Notes: a model not told the origin generated them from the letters alone. A DNA stretch of 10,537 nucleotides from Candidatus Woesearchaeota archaeon (GCA_030630695.1 DAOVMP010000004.1:1-10537); one strand, 5' to 3'; positions 1-6,638 are shown, counted from the first letter of the stretch. Translations and numbers: made by a program.

Positions 1-264
1 GATAAACCAAAACCAAGATTTGCCCACATAGGCAAAAATAGATATGTAAATGACAATCAAGTTTTAAATTGGATAAATCATTCCTGCGAAGCAAATACCA
101 CTCTCAATTTAAAAGGCAAACAACCAAAACTAATTGCTAAAAAAAATATTAAATCTGGAGATGAAATAACCTGCGATTATGATTTAACAGAAAAAAACGG
201 AAACAAAGTAAAATGTACTTGTCGAAAAGAAAAATGCAGAAAAACTTTTCTGAGAAAGGAATAA
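1..264 (+). CDS. SET-domain protein (lysine methyltransferase family), C-terminal part
   Basis: The frame is open from the window edge to TAA at 262-264 and gives 87 residues; the N-terminal part lies outside. It holds the C-terminal signatures of a SET domain: NHSCEANTT (the NHSCxPN pseudoknot motif that helps bind S-adenosylmethionine), then KSGDEITCDYD, matching the family's GEELTYDY motif with the catalytic-site tyrosine. After these comes CTCRKEKCRKTF, a post-SET CxCx4C cluster that in known enzymes binds zinc with a cysteine of the SET core and closes the substrate channel. SET enzymes methylate protein lysines; a few archaeal ones act on chromatin proteins. The substrate here cannot be read from the sequence. 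The family call is firm, the activity inferred. The downstream racemase starts 33 bases later from its own TATA box, so the two need not be one operon. Confidence 0.88.
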   Translation, partial: DKPKPRFAHIGKNRYVNDNQVLNWINHSCEANTTLNLKGKQPKLIAKKNIKSGDEITCDYDLTEKNGNKVKCTCRKEKCRKTFLRKE

Positions 265-274
265 TTTATAAATA
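265..274 (+). promoter_or_regulatory. TATA box of the racemase gene
   Basis: TTTATAAATA is centred about 28 bases before the ATG at 298. Archaeal transcription starts about 25 bases after the TATA box, so the transcript should begin at or next to the start codon. No Shine-Dalgarno sequence is seen, in keeping with a leaderless message. Confidence 0.6.
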
Positions 275-297
275 TAAAAAAAAGATTAGCAAATAGA

Positions 298-930
298 ATG
301 AAAACAATCGGAATCTTGGGCGGAATCGGGCCAGAATCAACAGCAGAACTATATCTACGAATAATACAAAAAGTACAATCAAAAGGAGTAAAGAAAAATA
401 CAGATTATCCACATATAATCATTAATAGTATTCCTGCGCCAGAATTATTCTCTAAAAATCCAAATATAAAACCATACATACAAGGAATAAAAGATTTAGA
501 AAAAATCGGCGCTAAAAAAATAATAATCGCCTGTAATACTGCTTACTTATTATTAGATGTGTTTCAAAAACATACTAAAATTCCTATTATTAATCTTCGA
601 AACGAAGTTCAGAAAAAATTAGGTAATCAAAAAATACTTGTTCTTGGAACACACAATACCATAAAACAAGGATTATTTAACTTTCCTAACAAAAAATACA
701 TTAACCTGACTGAATCTGAAATAAAAAAACTAGACAAAGCAATATTTGAACTTAATCAAGGAAAAAATAAAGAAAAGAATACATTATTTGCAAGAAAACT
801 AGCAAAAAAATATTCTAACAAAGCAGACAAAATATTAGTTGCATGCACAGAACTATCTGTGATTTTGAAAAACCAAGAATTGCCTATACTCGATACAATG
901 GATGTTTTGGCAGAAGCGGTTCTTAAATGA
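298..930 (+). CDS. Aspartate/glutamate racemase family protein
   Basis: The 210-residue protein opens with MKTIGILGGIGPESTAELY, the glycine-rich N-terminal motif of the aspartate racemase branch (RacD/YgeA-like) of the cofactor-independent Asp/Glu racemases. Both expected catalytic cysteines are present: C79 in ACNTAY and C183 in ACTELSVIL. Residues 113-119 (ILVLGTH) begin the second Rossmann-like lobe. The family moves the alpha proton with two opposed thiols and no pyridoxal phosphate. Aspartate is the likeliest substrate, but other amino acids, or a broad-range racemase, are possible. At 210 residues it is slightly shorter than usual (about 225-240), with no obvious core loss. ATG 298 is chosen because the GGIGPEST motif follows immediately and a TATA box sits at leaderless distance. 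A protein-L-isoaspartate methyltransferase lies further along, but nothing links them directly. Confidence 0.9.
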   Translation: MKTIGILGGIGPESTAELYLRIIQKVQSKGVKKNTDYPHIIINSIPAPELFSKNPNIKPYIQGIKDLEKIGAKKIIIACNTAYLLLDVFQKHTKIPIINLRNEVQKKLGNQKILVLGTHNTIKQGLFNFPNKKYINLTESEIKKLDKAIFELNQGKNKEKNTLFARKLAKKYSNKADKILVACTELSVILKNQELPILDTMDVLAEAVLK

Positions 931-957
931 TTCTCCGCATAATTTAAAAACTAAAAA

Positions 958-3867
958 TTATTCCTCATACACTTTCATTACCTCTCCTTCATCTTCTTCT
1001 TCATCTTCTTGATAGTCTTCTTGGATTGGTTGTGTTTGAATTGGTATTTCAACAGTAGGTTCTGGTTCAGTTCGTGGTTGGATTGGTTCTTTTGCTGGCA
1101 CTTCAACAGAAGAAGGTTCTGGTTCTTTTACTGGTTCTGGAGCCAATTCTGGATTTGTTGGTGTTTGGATAGGTTCTGTTTCTGGAGTAGGTTCGGGCTT
1201 CGGCTCTTCAATAGTTTCTGTGATATCAACAACATTTTCAGGTTTGTTTTCAATAACTGGAGTTTCTCCTGGACGATAAGCGGTTATTTCAGTAGTACTA
1301 ATACTTGCTGAGTTTTTCATTAATTCATTAATGTCTTCTTTAGGAATAATTTTTTCAGGTTGTTCTGGTTGTTTTTGAGTTTCTGTTTCTGAAACCAATT
1401 CTTTTTCTGATTTTTCTAAATTCTTTTTTTTCTGTTTATTTTGATATTTAATCTCTGTTAGAACTGCTTTTGCACATCCATATACAAAAATGCCTGCTAT
1501 TGCGCCCATCCCAACAGGCAGAAAATAATAAGAGTAATCAATAGGCCAATCAGTTAAGCAGTATGTTAATCCTCCAGATAAGGCTGCTCCTATCGAACCT
1601 CCTTTAAGTAGTGCTTGTGGCAATATGAAATCTTCATCACCAATTGTTAAAGCTAAAGTATTCATATGAGTTTTTATTTTTTTTCCTCCAACCATCTCTT
1701 CCAAATCTTCAAACTTAGGAGGTTCTTTGAAGGCGTTTGGGTATTTTTGTTGTAATTCGTTATAACCCTTTTGGTATGTGTATGGCTCTAAGTACTGTAC
1801 AACATGAATAGACATTTTTTCTAAGAAATCCGTATTCTTCTTAACAGTTTTTTTGAGAGCAGTATCTAAAATCGGCCCGACATACACATTATATTTATGG
1901 CCTAACCGTGCAATACTTGATATTCCTTCTACAAGTGAGATAGTAGAATCTTCTAATACTCGTTCAGCATAATCCAAAATCGCTTTTTCTATAAAATTAC
2001 CAATAAATGCTTTATGTTTTCTACCTAATTTTTGGATTTGATTTAATATTTTGTCAATATCTTTAGCAGAATCCTTCTTATCTAATTTGTTCATCAAACA
2101 TCTAGCATCATGTTTGGCAAAATGTGGGTGATTTCGTTCATTTGTAAATGTGGATTTAAAATTTGAATACTCTTGTTTTATCTTATCTGTAATACTTTTA
2201 TGGCGCCATACTTCAATTGTTGCAAGTAAAGTATCAATATTTTCAGATTCAATTCCATCTTTATACGCCGCCATTGCATAAGCATCTTTGAATTCCTGAG
2301 TTACTTTCTTTCCTTCAAGTGATTCCACAAGAGAGTGATATTTATCATTAACGTCTTCTTTTGTTATTTCTTTTTCTTTTGTTTCATTGAATTTTTCATA
2401 AAGTAATTTTTGTATTTTTTGCGTTTGATCTTTTGTTAAATCATTGAAATTTGTATTAACTAAAAACTGTGTTGCCTCACTATTATTAGATATCTTGTTT
2501 TCAATATCCTTAACAAATTTTGCAAACAACTGTTCGCGTTTTTCAGTAATCGTCTTGCTTAAAATCCCAAGTTCTTCTTCACCATTTAAACCAAACTCTG
2601 ATTGGTATTTTTTTATTCTCTCTTCCCATTCTTTCAAATGTTGCACTACTGATGTAAACTCATCATTTTTCAAGCAGTATCGTATTGCTTGAACCTCTAA
2701 GTCTGCATCTTCTTTGTTTTTTGGATATTCTTTTTTTGTATGCTCAAAACCACGTTGAAGAACAAAAAAATCAGACATTTTGTTTAAGAAATTAGAATAG
2801 TCATTTATGTCATGTTTTACAAAGCGTGCTGCACCTTCAATCCTTTTATCTTTATCTAACCCGTCAAAATATGCATATGCTGCACTATACGCTAAACGAT
2901 CAGGAAAAGGAAGCATTCTCCCACAAAATTTTCTCCAATATACAGGAATTCCTGCAATATCTTCCATTTCTTTGTATACATCTAGGGATTGAACTGCTTC
3001 GATATTCTTCGGGCGCTCATCTCTTACGTCTAAAGTCAGGTCGCAGACAAGATCTGCTAATTTATCTGAATTTGGCAGTTTATTTTTTCCTTTAATTGCT
3101 TGTTTTATTCTTTGTGGGGCTTTTGAATCAGGAGATGCTTCTACATTGCTTAAGAGCATTTTATAAAACACCAGACCTAGACTAAATAAATCAGTTCTTT
3201 CATCAGGATTTTCTAGTTCTTCATTGTTTCTTGGCAGGTATTTTGGGGTTCCTGCAATATCTTTTCTTTCAGAAGTCATAGTCATTGAAAGATCTGCTCC
3301 TGCTTCTTCTCGGGTAAATTTGCTCACGCCAAAATCAGTTATTTTAATCTGTCCATCAGATGTTATTAAGATATTTCCTGGCTTAATATCTCTGTGCAAT
3401 ACTCCGCGGTCATGCGCTGCTTTAAGTCCTTGCATGATTTGAACTACATAATTACAAAAATTTTCATCTGTTTCTGCAACATTAAGAGTTTCTCCGTTAA
3501 TGTATTCCATAGCAATAGCAGGAAAACTGCCTTTAATTCCTTCAACATTTGTTTCTGAATAAAATCCTTTATGTTTTACAATATTTGGGTGGTTTACTTC
3601 TGATAAGAAGATAGATTCTCTTTTAGCCGAATTTATTAGTTTTGGACTTGTATATTTTAGCAGCTTTAATGCAATTGAATTGCCTTCTTCATCAACTGCT
3701 TTGTAAACAACTCCAAAACCTCCTTCGCCAAGTTTTTCTTCTATTTTATAAGTTGTTTCATCTCCATTATTCTTACAAGTAGCAGTTCTCCCTGAAAAAT
3801 CATTTTCATCACTAGACCAATCATCATACTTTTGCCAGCTTTGGTCTAAATCTTGTTCTAAACTCAT
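958..3867 (-). CDS. Membrane-anchored Ser/Thr protein kinase with Pro/Glu-rich tail
   Basis: This 969-residue protein starts with a eukaryotic-type kinase domain at about 40-295: glycine loop GEGGFGVV (47-54), ATP lysine K68 in ALKLL, catalytic HRDIKPGN (158-165, base D160), DFG (178-180), activation segment ending GTPKYLP (206-212), helix-F aspartate D226 and helix-I arginine R285. The usual APE is replaced by a YLPRNNEE stretch, but all core catalytic residues are present, so it is probably active. Residues 300-730 are helical and charged and include two similar units at about 604-637 and 643-677 (shared pattern LGxKxxxxxGxxIxxA). Two hydrophobic stretches (about 753-772 and 780-803) look like a membrane hairpin, putting kinase and tail on the cytoplasmic side. 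Residues 885-945 are rich in Pro, Glu and Thr, and the end is acidic. Its ATG overlaps the stop of the upstream RHH gene (ATGA), implying translational coupling. Substrates are unknown. Confidence 0.92.
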   Translation of the reverse strand: MSLEQDLDQSWQKYDDWSSDENDFSGRTATCKNNGDETTYKIEEKLGEGGFGVVYKAVDEEGNSIALKLLKYTSPKLINSAKRESIFLSEVNHPNIVKHKGFYSETNVEGIKGSFPAIAMEYINGETLNVAETDENFCNYVVQIMQGLKAAHDRGVLHRDIKPGNILITSDGQIKITDFGVSKFTREEAGADLSMTMTSERKDIAGTPKYLPRNNEELENPDERTDLFSLGLVFYKMLLSNVEASPDSKAPQRIKQAIKGKNKLPNSDKLADLVCDLTLDVRDERPKNIEAVQSLDVYKEMEDIAGIPVYWRKFCGRMLPFPDRLAYSAAYAYFDGLDKDKRIEGAARFVKHDINDYSNFLNKMSDFFVLQRGFEHTKKEYPKNKEDADLEVQAIRYCLKNDEFTSVVQHLKEWEERIKKYQSEFGLNGEEELGILSKTITEKREQLFAKFVKDIENKISNNSEATQFLVNTNFNDLTKDQTQKIQKLLYEKFNETKEKEITKEDVNDKYHSLVESLEGKKVTQEFKDAYAMAAYKDGIESENIDTLLATIEVWRHKSITDKIKQEYSNFKSTFTNERNHPHFAKHDARCLMNKLDKKDSAKDIDKILNQIQKLGRKHKAFIGNFIEKAILDYAERVLEDSTISLVEGISSIARLGHKYNVYVGPILDTALKKTVKKNTDFLEKMSIHVVQYLEPYTYQKGYNELQQKYPNAFKEPPKFEDLEEMVGGKKIKTHMNTLALTIGDEDFILPQALLKGGSIGAALSGGLTYCLTDWPIDYSYYFLPVGMGAIAGIFVYGCAKAVLTEIKYQNKQKKKNLEKSEKELVSETETQKQPEQPEKIIPKEDINELMKNSASISTTEITAYRPGETPVIENKPENVVDITETIEEPKPEPTPETEPIQTPTNPELAPEPVKEPEPSSVEVPAKEPIQPRTEPEPTVEIPIQTQPIQEDYQEDEEEDEGEVMKVYEE

Positions 3868-3995
3868 TTTCTTAATAGATTATTTACAGCATACTCTATT
3901 GCATGACTTTTATTTCTAAACTTGCCTTGTTTTATACTTCCAAGTATTTTTAACAAAGTTTCTTCATCAATAGATATGCTTATTTTCCTCTTCAT
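3864..3995 (-). CDS. Small ribbon-helix-helix (CopG-like) DNA-binding protein
   Basis: A 43-residue gene sits directly before the kinase: MKRKISISIDEETLLKIL, a short linker, then FRNKSHAIEYAVNNLLRK. This matches the minimal ribbon-helix-helix fold: a basic beta strand (KRKISISI) that enters the major groove, a first helix (DEETLLKIL), a turn with the family's N/R-x-S, and a second helix (SHAIEYAVNNLL). Such proteins bind DNA as dimers and often repress their own operon. The start at 3995 is preferred over the in-frame ATG at 4001 because an AGGTGG Shine-Dalgarno (4003-4008) is 7 bases from the former and only one from the latter. The TGA stop at 3864-3866 overlaps the kinase ATG at 3865-3867, so the two are one operon. 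Two 8-base repeats overlap the predicted transcription start and may be its operator. The gene is easily missed because of its length. Confidence 0.85.
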   Translation of the reverse strand: MKRKISISIDEETLLKILGSIKQGKFRNKSHAIEYAVNNLLRK

Positions 3996-4002
3996 ATTCA
4001 TC

Positions 4003-4008
4003 CCACCT
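4003..4008 (-). promoter_or_regulatory. Shine-Dalgarno of the RHH gene
   Basis: On the minus strand AGGTGG ends 7 bases before the ATG at 3995. It decides the start in favour of 3995 over 4001. It is one of only two clear ribosome-binding sites in the window. Confidence 0.7.
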
Positions 4009-4025
4009 AGTAATACTTAGTAATA
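4008..4025 (-). promoter_or_regulatory. Tandem direct repeat, candidate RHH operator
   Basis: TAGTAATA occurs at 4008-4015 and again at 4018-4025, exactly 10 bases (one helical turn) apart. It lies between the operon's TATA box (4032-4039) and the Shine-Dalgarno site, covering the predicted transcription start. Dimeric RHH repressors such as MetJ bind tandem repeated sites side by side on one face of DNA. Autoregulation by the product of 3864-3995 is an inference from this position and spacing. Confidence 0.45.
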
Positions 4026-4031
4026 AGTTCC

Positions 4032-4039
4032 TTATAAAG
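4032..4039 (-). promoter_or_regulatory. TATA box of the RHH-kinase operon
   Basis: On the minus strand this reads CTTTATAA, about 40 bases before the ATG at 3995. That predicts a leader of roughly 13-15 bases carrying the AGGTGG site, unlike the leaderless genes around it. Confidence 0.55.
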
Positions 4040-4127
4040 ATTAGTGATTTTACAATAATAAGAAGGAGTATTAAACCCGCAAAAAATTTCTACGAACTTT
4101 TCTATAACAATTAAAACCATGGCATAA

Positions 4128-4135
4128 TTTAAATA
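4128..4135 (+). promoter_or_regulatory. TATA box of nurA
   Basis: TTTAAATA is centred about 27 bases before the GTG at 4158, the spacing of a leaderless transcript. This is the main support for the GTG start: the upstream in-frame ATG at 4119 is followed two codons later by a stop. The 162 bases between the RHH start and nurA hold the two divergent promoters and nothing else recognised. Confidence 0.55.
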
Positions 4136-4157
4136 CTAGACCTTCTCAACTACTTCT

Positions 4158-5135
4158 GTGGTATTTAATCGAATAATTCAAAAACTTAGTGAGAAACTTG
4201 CGAATAAGGGAAATTCGATAATTCTTAGCTCTACTGATGTGATACCTATTGATAAAAAACGGTTTCTTAGTATAAGTGATAATATTGCTGCTGGAAAAGT
4301 ATGCTATGTTGACGGCGGAAATGCAGAGATAATCGGAGCTGCGAACTTTAGTTTACAGCTTATTCGAACTTACTATACTATATATTCTGGGAATTCGCGA
4401 GTTTCTAATAAAAAACACGAATTTTATGTTTTAGTTAGTGCAAAAGGCGATGGAAATCGAATAAAATATGAAATTGAAACGTATAATACACATTTTCGTT
4501 TAGAAAAAGAATTTGATGCTTTAGATAAAAGCTTAATAAGCGGCAGACATAAAATCGAGCCTGGCAAAATCGCAGAAGTAATTCGCAAGTTTGCAGAGAT
4601 TAAAATGGCAAACGAAGCTGTTGATGCTTTATCAAAAGGCGATGTTATAGTTCGAGACGGAGATTTACAATCTTCAATCACTGGTGAAAATAAATATTAT
4701 GAACAATTGTTTGAAAAAGCTAAAGCAAAAGAAGTAATTGTAACTGGTTTATCTAAAACAAGTTCAATATTAACAAACACAGGAAATAGTGTTGCATCTG
4801 CTTTGAATTCTTTAAGTCCTGACTGTGATTGGTATTATTTAACAACACCATTTATTGGATTTGCTAAGTTAAATAAAAATTCAAAACACGTTTTTCGATT
4901 AGATTTAAGCAATAAAGACCACATTGGAAATGTTTTATCGCTCTTAAAAGCAAATTCAGTAGATCCCTGTTTTCTAGGATATCCGTATGGATTAATCGAA
5001 GCAGACAAACATGCTCGGGTTTCTGTTAAAGAACAGCAGCAGATTCAATTAATGTTTTTAGCAAAAGGCGGGAATAAATTTAGAGAACATATTAGTTCTA
5101 AAGATGCTCATGAAATATTGAATAGGATTGTTTAG
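4158..5135 (+). CDS. nurA: NurA-family DNA end-resection nuclease
   Basis: The 325-residue product carries the NurA pattern: YVDGGNAEI (50-58) with a metal-binding aspartate D52, VRDGDL (165-170) with D167, GLSKTSSI (197-204), and a C-terminal FLGYPYGLIEADKHARVS (272-289) followed by a terminal helix AHEILNRIV. NurA is an archaeal nuclease that works with the HerA hexameric translocase (and Mre11-Rad50) to resect double-strand breaks to 3' overhangs. The length suits the family. HerA is not next to it here; the kinase operon diverges upstream. Start GTG 4158 is set by a TATA box at leaderless spacing, with no Shine-Dalgarno. The last codons, through the stop, recur three times downstream, so the 3' end may be an insertion target. 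The family call rests on remembered motifs rather than a search. Confidence 0.82.
   Translation: MVFNRIIQKLSEKLANKGNSIILSSTDVIPIDKKRFLSISDNIAAGKVCYVDGGNAEIIGAANFSLQLIRTYYTIYSGNSRVSNKKHEFYVLVSAKGDGNRIKYEIETYNTHFRLEKEFDALDKSLISGRHKIEPGKIAEVIRKFAEIKMANEAVDALSKGDVIVRDGDLQSSITGENKYYEQLFEKAKAKEVIVTGLSKTSSILTNTGNSVASALNSLSPDCDWYYLTTPFIGFAKLNKNSKHVFRLDLSNKDHIGNVLSLLKANSVDPCFLGYPYGLIEADKHARVSVKEQQQIQLMFLAKGGNKFREHISSKDAHEILNRIV
5094..5135 (+). repeat. nurA 3'-end repeat, copy A (within the gene)
   Basis: These are the last 14 codons of nurA, from AGT (Ser312) to TAG, encoding SSKDAHEILNRIV-stop. Parts recur at 5641-5685, 6064-6087 and 6734-6763. The part common to all four is 19 bases, ATAyTGAATAGkATwGTTT, with three variable positions. 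This copy is the reference for the repeat family. Confidence 0.85.
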
Positions 5136-5204
5136 TTCTTGAAAAAGATAAAAGTAATAAAATCATAATTAAGTTTGCGCCTTCTTGTGACGCATAACCG
5201 ATAA

Positions 5205-5213
5205 AAATATAAA
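5205..5213 (+). promoter_or_regulatory. TATA box of the ParB-like gene
   Basis: AAATATAAA is centred about 27 bases before the ATG at 5236, the leaderless spacing. No Shine-Dalgarno is present. Confidence 0.55.
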
Positions 5214-5235
5214 GAGGATTCTTGATACCCAGTAT

Positions 5236-5628
5236 ATGTTAGATAAAACATTGCCCAAAATAATTGCGGATCATTGTTTAGACTGCGTGCCTATTAATAA
5301 AAAGATATGGGCTCTTGATATTCCTGTAACCCGAATGTTAATTTCCAAACTTGCTTGGCAGTTTGATATTCCCTTCTGGAAATATGGTAATAAAAAATAC
5401 GCAATAACTCCTAATCAAGTGATAAAGAATAAAACAAAATACAAATATCAATACAACAGAATTATGAACTCGAACTTAAAATTTCCTATAGATGTAACAA
5501 AAAACAAAAAAGGCAGATGGGAAATACTTGATGGTCTCTATCGATTAGTGAAAGCAAAAGTATTAGGACTAACCAAAGTAAATGTACGAAAGATTTCTGC
5601 TTCTCAGCTAAAAGAACTGTTACAATAA
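5236..5628 (+). CDS. ParB N-terminal-domain-like small protein
   Basis: The 130-residue product has a C-terminal half (about 82-120) reading FPIDVTKNKKGRWEILDG, then LYRLVKAKVLGLTKVNVRKI. This resembles the ParB/sulfiredoxin-type core, in which a position in the pattern ...DGxxRLxAAKxLGxxxVxV... binds nucleotide. The N-terminal half (ALDIPVTRMLISKLAWQFDIPFW) is rich in aromatic residues. No helix-turn-helix DNA-binding domain follows, so it is not a full chromosome-partition ParB. Stand-alone proteins of this fold can be CTPases, kinases or toxin-linked, and the role here is open. ATG 5236 is supported by a TATA box at leaderless distance. It is the only gene of the array on the plus strand. 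It ends 57 bases before the stop of repeat copy B. Confidence 0.6.
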   Translation: MLDKTLPKIIADHCLDCVPINKKIWALDIPVTRMLISKLAWQFDIPFWKYGNKKYAITPNQVIKNKTKYKYQYNRIMNSNLKFPIDVTKNKKGRWEILDGLYRLVKAKVLGLTKVNVRKISASQLKELLQ

Positions 5629-5640
5629 AATTGATTCAAA

Positions 5641-5685
5641 TCTAGTTCTAAAGACGCGCATGAGATACTGAATAGGATTGTTTGA
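5641..5685 (+). repeat. nurA 3'-end repeat, copy B
   Basis: In the nurA frame this reads SSSKDAHEILNRIV-stop. From 5644 to the stop it encodes the same 13 residues as copy A, yet differs at five third or silent codon positions (GAT/GAC, GCT/GCG, GAA/GAG, TTG/CTG) including one first-base Leu change, and uses TGA instead of TAG. An in-frame TGA at 5632-5634 and lack of similarity further upstream show that it is only a tail, not a gene. Silent-only change means the copy diverged while it was still the end of a functional gene. Confidence 0.85.
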
Positions 5686-5702
5686 TTTTATACAAACTTT
5701 TT
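5680..5702 (+). terminator. Weak hairpin plus T-run after the ParB-like gene
   Basis: GTTTG (5680-5684) can pair with CAAAC (5693-5697) around an 8-base loop and is followed directly by five Ts (5698-5702). The stem is short and AT-rich; archaeal termination depends mainly on the T-run. The left arm is the end of repeat copy B, so the insertion junction itself would form the terminator. It also abuts the stop of the convergent gene at 5702. Confidence 0.35.
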
Positions 5703-6025
5703 CAGCAATTGGCGGCAAAGAAACCAATATGATTCTTAAACAAAACAAGCCCGTTGTTCAGTTCAGCGAGTTCACCAAATCTTTCCTGATTTTCCATAAC
5801 ATATAGCTCTGCGCTTTCTTGAGATTTCCATTTGTCTTGCGTTAGATATCTTCGCGTTATTTCATCGCTTTTCATAATAGTTTGCATTGCTTTTAAATAA
5901 TGTGTTCCTAAGAATTCCGGACTTTTACTAAAAAACTCATTCCATTTTCCAGCCGGCCCATTGACTATTTCAAATTGTCTCTCTAATTCTCGTTTTACAT
6001 AAAATTCCCAAACATTAACAAACAT
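5702..6025 (-). CDS. Antibiotic-biosynthesis-monooxygenase (ABM) fold protein
   Basis: The 107-residue protein begins FVNVWEFYVKRELERQFEIV, has NGPAGKWNEFFSKSPEFLGT (22-41), then RRYLTQDKWKSQESAELYV (58-76) and a final helix (ERFGELAEL). This is the layout of a dimeric alpha-beta barrel ABM-like protein: strand, helix, a GxW...FLG stretch, strand RYL-x-x-D-x-W, helix. Relatives include heme-degrading and quinol monooxygenases and many of unknown substrate; this subgroup, with GPxGxW, is common in bacteria. Activity and substrate cannot be told. Its TATA box (6051-6058) gives a leaderless start at 6025 and touches repeat copy C. A bacterial origin is likely but inferred. Confidence 0.72.
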   Translation of the reverse strand: MFVNVWEFYVKRELERQFEIVNGPAGKWNEFFSKSPEFLGTHYLKAMQTIMKSDEITRRYLTQDKWKSQESAELYVMENQERFGELAELNNGLVLFKNHIGFFAANC

Positions 6026-6050
6026 AGTGTTATCCTATAATAATAAGATC

Positions 6051-6058
6051 TATATAAA
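6051..6058 (-). promoter_or_regulatory. TATA box of the ABM-like gene
   Basis: The minus strand reads TTTATATA, centred about 29 bases before the ATG at 6025. It lies only 6 bases from repeat copy C (6064-6087), so the gene's promoter is at the edge of its unit. Confidence 0.55.
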
Positions 6059-6063
6059 GATTA

Positions 6064-6087
6064 AGAATATTGAATAGGATAGTTTGA
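6064..6087 (+). repeat. nurA 3'-end repeat, copy C
   Basis: In the nurA phase this reads RILNRIV-stop. It shares ATATTGAATAGGAT without mismatch with copy A, then ATA for ATT (silent Ile) and TGA for TAG. Similarity fades upstream within the promoter of the ABM-like gene, although TAAAGAT at 6056-6062 echoes the nurA tail with a small gap. It ends 10 bases before the nitroreductase stop. Confidence 0.75.
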
Positions 6088-6097
6088 GAATATTTTC

Positions 6098-6616
6098 TTA
6101 CAAAAGTATTTCTTCAATCCCTTTTCTAGGACGTGGTTTAGGTGTTTCCGCAGGATAACCCAAAGTAATAACATATGGTACAATAAAATGCGGCGGAATG
6201 TCAAGAATTTTCTTAATTTTATCTTTTTTCAACCACCCACAATAGCAAGTGCCTAATCCTAATTCTGTCGCTTGTAGAACCATATATGAAGAAGCTATTG
6301 CCAAATCGCGTATCGCTCTAATTTCATTAGGATCATCCCATTCTTCGACAAACTTAGTATATGACTTTGGATCTGCACAACAGACGATTATAACTGGAGC
6401 ATCGTATGCCCACTTATCTCTAATAATATTATTATTCTGTAACTTCTTTTTGGTTTTAGCATCTTTTACAACAAAATATCGAGATGGTTGTGCATTATTG
6501 CCAGAAGGAGCCAATCGTGCAGCATTAATCACTTCATTAACTAAATCATCTGGTACTTGTTTATCTTGATATTGTCGTATGCTTCTTCGCGATTCTATAC
6601 TCTTTTTGACATTCAT
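6098..6616 (-). CDS. Nitroreductase-family FMN oxidoreductase
   Basis: The 172-residue product has the nitroreductase signatures: ESRRSIRQY (8-16), whose arginines contact the FMN phosphate; LAPSGNNAQPSRYFVV (35-50); ATELGLGTCYCGW (116-128); and the C-terminal ITLGYPAETPKPRPRKG (150-166). These enzymes are FMN-dependent homodimers that use NAD(P)H to reduce nitro compounds, quinones or flavins, or take part in dehalogenation and ring reduction. The short length fits the compact archaeal/bacterial subfamily. The physiological substrate is not readable. Two adjacent cysteine pairs (CC at 79-80, CYC at 124-126) are notable. The start at 6616 has a TATA box at leaderless spacing (6639-6646). It sits alone between repeat copies C and D, with no operon partners. 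Confidence 0.93.
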   Translation of the reverse strand: MNVKKSIESRRSIRQYQDKQVPDDLVNEVINAARLAPSGNNAQPSRYFVVKDAKTKKKLQNNNIIRDKWAYDAPVIIVCCADPKSYTKFVEEWDDPNEIRAIRDLAIASSYMVLQATELGLGTCYCGWLKKDKIKKILDIPPHFIVPYVITLGYPAETPKPRPRKGIEEILL

Positions 6617-6638
6617 TTCAAAAACAAATACTTTTTTC

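Noticed and set aside
1009-1311. A 100-residue open frame on the plus strand opposite the kinase tail
   Set aside because: Its extreme Trp/Phe content is the antisense reading of the Pro/Glu-rich coding region; it has no promoter or ribosome-binding site.
3999-4001. An alternative RHH start codon two codons upstream (ATG at 4001)
   Set aside because: The AGGTGG site is only one base away from it, whereas the ATG at 3995 has a normal 7-base spacing.
4119-4127. An in-frame ATG upstream of nurA
   Set aside because: It reads Met-Ala-stop, so it cannot extend nurA; it also overlaps the TATA region.
5630-5642. A tRNA T-arm-like GATTCAAATC before repeat copy B
   Set aside because: No acceptor, D or anticodon arms are present upstream, which is coding sequence; the motif is a short chance palindrome.
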